From: an uncultured Flavobacteriaceae bacterium
GTDB taxonomy: Bacteria > Bacteroidota > Bacteroidia > Flavobacteriales > Flavobacteriaceae
DNA length: 64,000 nucleotides
Direction: 5' to 3'
Assembly (NCBI GenBank): GCA_947500435.1
Contig: CANMRV010000001.1
Coordinates: 248,001 to 312,000 of the forward strand
Shown here: piece by piece, positions 63,176 through 64,000 of the stretch
How the letters are laid out: each line of letters begins with the position of its first letter
Numbering within the stretch: the first letter of the stretch is position 1
Program-made: the position numbers and the translations under genes
The notes under the pieces: model-generated
The model's input: only the letters and a program-made list of their open reading frames with translations
Database searches by the model: none
Told to the model about the DNA's origin: nothing

Positions 63176-63997
63176 ATGAGAATAGTCTATACCACCGGAA
63201 TCCTTTTGTCTTTGATAATGTTTTCTTGTCAGGAAAAGGTCAAGGAAGAAGTAAATAAAACTGCAGCTGAGATTAAAGATGCGGTTATCGTTCATGAAGA
63301 GTATACGAAGCCGGAGCCAACTGAGCCGGAGGGGACAGAGTATTACGAGCCTAAAGTTCCTGTGGTTGGGCCTGCCACAAATGGCAGAATTCCAAGTGAT
63401 GCTATTGTTCTTTTTGACGGAAGTTCATTTGATGGTTGGATGCATACAGAGGATAGTACAGCAGTAAAATGGAATGTGAACAAGGATGGGAGCATGACCG
63501 TGGCCGACAAAACCGGAAATATCAGAACCAAACAAGAGTTCGGAAGTGTGCAATTACATATCGAATGGAGGTCGCCTTTGCCCGTTCAGCGTGAAGGGCA
63601 GAACAGAGCTAATAGTGGTGTTTTCTTGAATGGAATATACGAAATACAGGTTTTGGATAATAATGATAATGACACCTATGTAAACGGTCAAGTAGGTTCT
63701 ATTTACAAACAAGGTCCGCCATTGGCGATGGCCTCTGTGCCCACAGGTGAATGGAATGTTTATGATATCATTTACCACGCACCAGAGTTCAATGCCGATG
63801 GCGGCAAAACAAAATCTGCCACCGTAACCGTGATGCACAATGGTGTAGTGATTCAAGACCATACGGAAATAAAAGGGACTACACCTTATATTGGTTGGCC
63901 GAAGAATCCAGCACATGGAAAAGGTCCTTTAATGCTTCAAGATCATGGCGATGATAGTCGTGTGAGCTATCGAAATATTTGGGTGAGGGAGTTGTAA
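63176..63997 (+). CDS. DUF1080 (3-keto-disaccharide hydrolase) lipoprotein, copy 2
   Basis: A 273-residue lipoprotein (lipobox MFSC, Cys at 18) with a proline/glutamate-rich linker (YTKPEPTEPEGTEYYEPK) and a DUF1080 domain (about 75-273): IVLFDGSSFDGWMHTED, WNVNKDGSMTVA, HIEWRSPLP and SYRNIWVREL. It differs from copy 1 in length and in its binding-face residues, which suggests a different 3-keto substrate. It starts 28 bases after copy 1; the stop lies three bases before the window ends. Confidence 0.92.
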   Translation: MRIVYTTGILLSLIMFSCQEKVKEEVNKTAAEIKDAVIVHEEYTKPEPTEPEGTEYYEPKVPVVGPATNGRIPSDAIVLFDGSSFDGWMHTEDSTAVKWNVNKDGSMTVADKTGNIRTKQEFGSVQLHIEWRSPLPVQREGQNRANSGVFLNGIYEIQVLDNNDNDTYVNGQVGSIYKQGPPLAMASVPTGEWNVYDIIYHAPEFNADGGKTKSATVTVMHNGVVIQDHTEIKGTTPYIGWPKNPAHGKGPLMLQDHGDDSRVSYRNIWVREL

Positions 63998-64000
63998 TTC

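Noticed and set aside
49734..63997. Polysaccharide utilisation locus
   Set aside because: No SusC/SusD pair and no glycoside hydrolase apart from DUF1080.

Overview
The window looks like a chromosomal segment of a marine-type Flavobacteriaceae (Bacteroidota). The grounds are AT-rich coding sequence with few Shine-Dalgarno sites, a type IX secretion sorting domain (39622-40101), a hybrid two-component system of the Bacteroidetes type (34781-38821), many lipoproteins and Tat-signal sugar enzymes, and a promoter of the flavobacterial TTTG/TAnnTTTG kind (11415-11444). I see no tRNA, rRNA, CRISPR array, insertion sequence or prophage.

Layout. 0-20 kb is mixed housekeeping: PhzF-like isomerase, enoyl-CoA hydratase, a regulator fused to a serine hydrolase, a PA0069-family radical SAM protein, a porin, a Tat Gfo/Idh/MocA oxidoreductase, an HD hydrolase with an acyltransferase, bacilliredoxin, a TerB-DnaJ protein, dCMP deaminase, an S41 protease, MarC, a DUF3109 protein and a LytS/LytTR pair. 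20.3-20.8 kb has no gene but carries a highly folded stretch that looks like a structured RNA on the + strand.

21.8-33 kb is an envelope island. A lipoprotein plus a large TPR-CHAT protein faces an ECF sigma factor with a TPR-bearing anti-sigma-like membrane protein. A collagen-like lipoprotein, an OmpA protein and several lipoproteins follow, three of which share a domain. I found one promoter-like motif (TGTTTACnTTTT, 15-nt gap to a (A/G)TAC(T)AA-like box) in front of the lipoprotein-CHAT pair, the collagen-like gene, the OmpA gene, the sigma gene and also the porin at 7225. This suggests a local ECF regulon.

33-43.6 kb holds a PhcB-like methyltransferase, the 1346-residue hybrid sensor/AraC regulator with no polysaccharide locus beside it, a T9SS cargo protein and a 1162-residue repeat protein ending in a tail-fibre chaperone domain. 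43.9-47.5 kb is nrdB-nrdA (class I ribonucleotide reductase). 47.6-48.1 kb holds two very small membrane-protein genes on the minus strand with their own terminator. TrpB2 follows.

49.7-64 kb is a carbohydrate oxidation cluster: three GMC dehydrogenases, one Tat-exported gluconate-2-dehydrogenase subunit 3-like partner, three TIM-barrel isomerases, a Gfo/Idh/MocA oxidoreductase, a nucleoside/sugar MFS permease and two DUF1080 lipoproteins. The combination fits catabolism through 3-keto sugars: oxidation at C3 in the periplasm, cleavage of the 3-keto glycoside by DUF1080, and processing by the isomerases and the NAD(P) oxidoreductase. The substrate cannot be read from the sequence.
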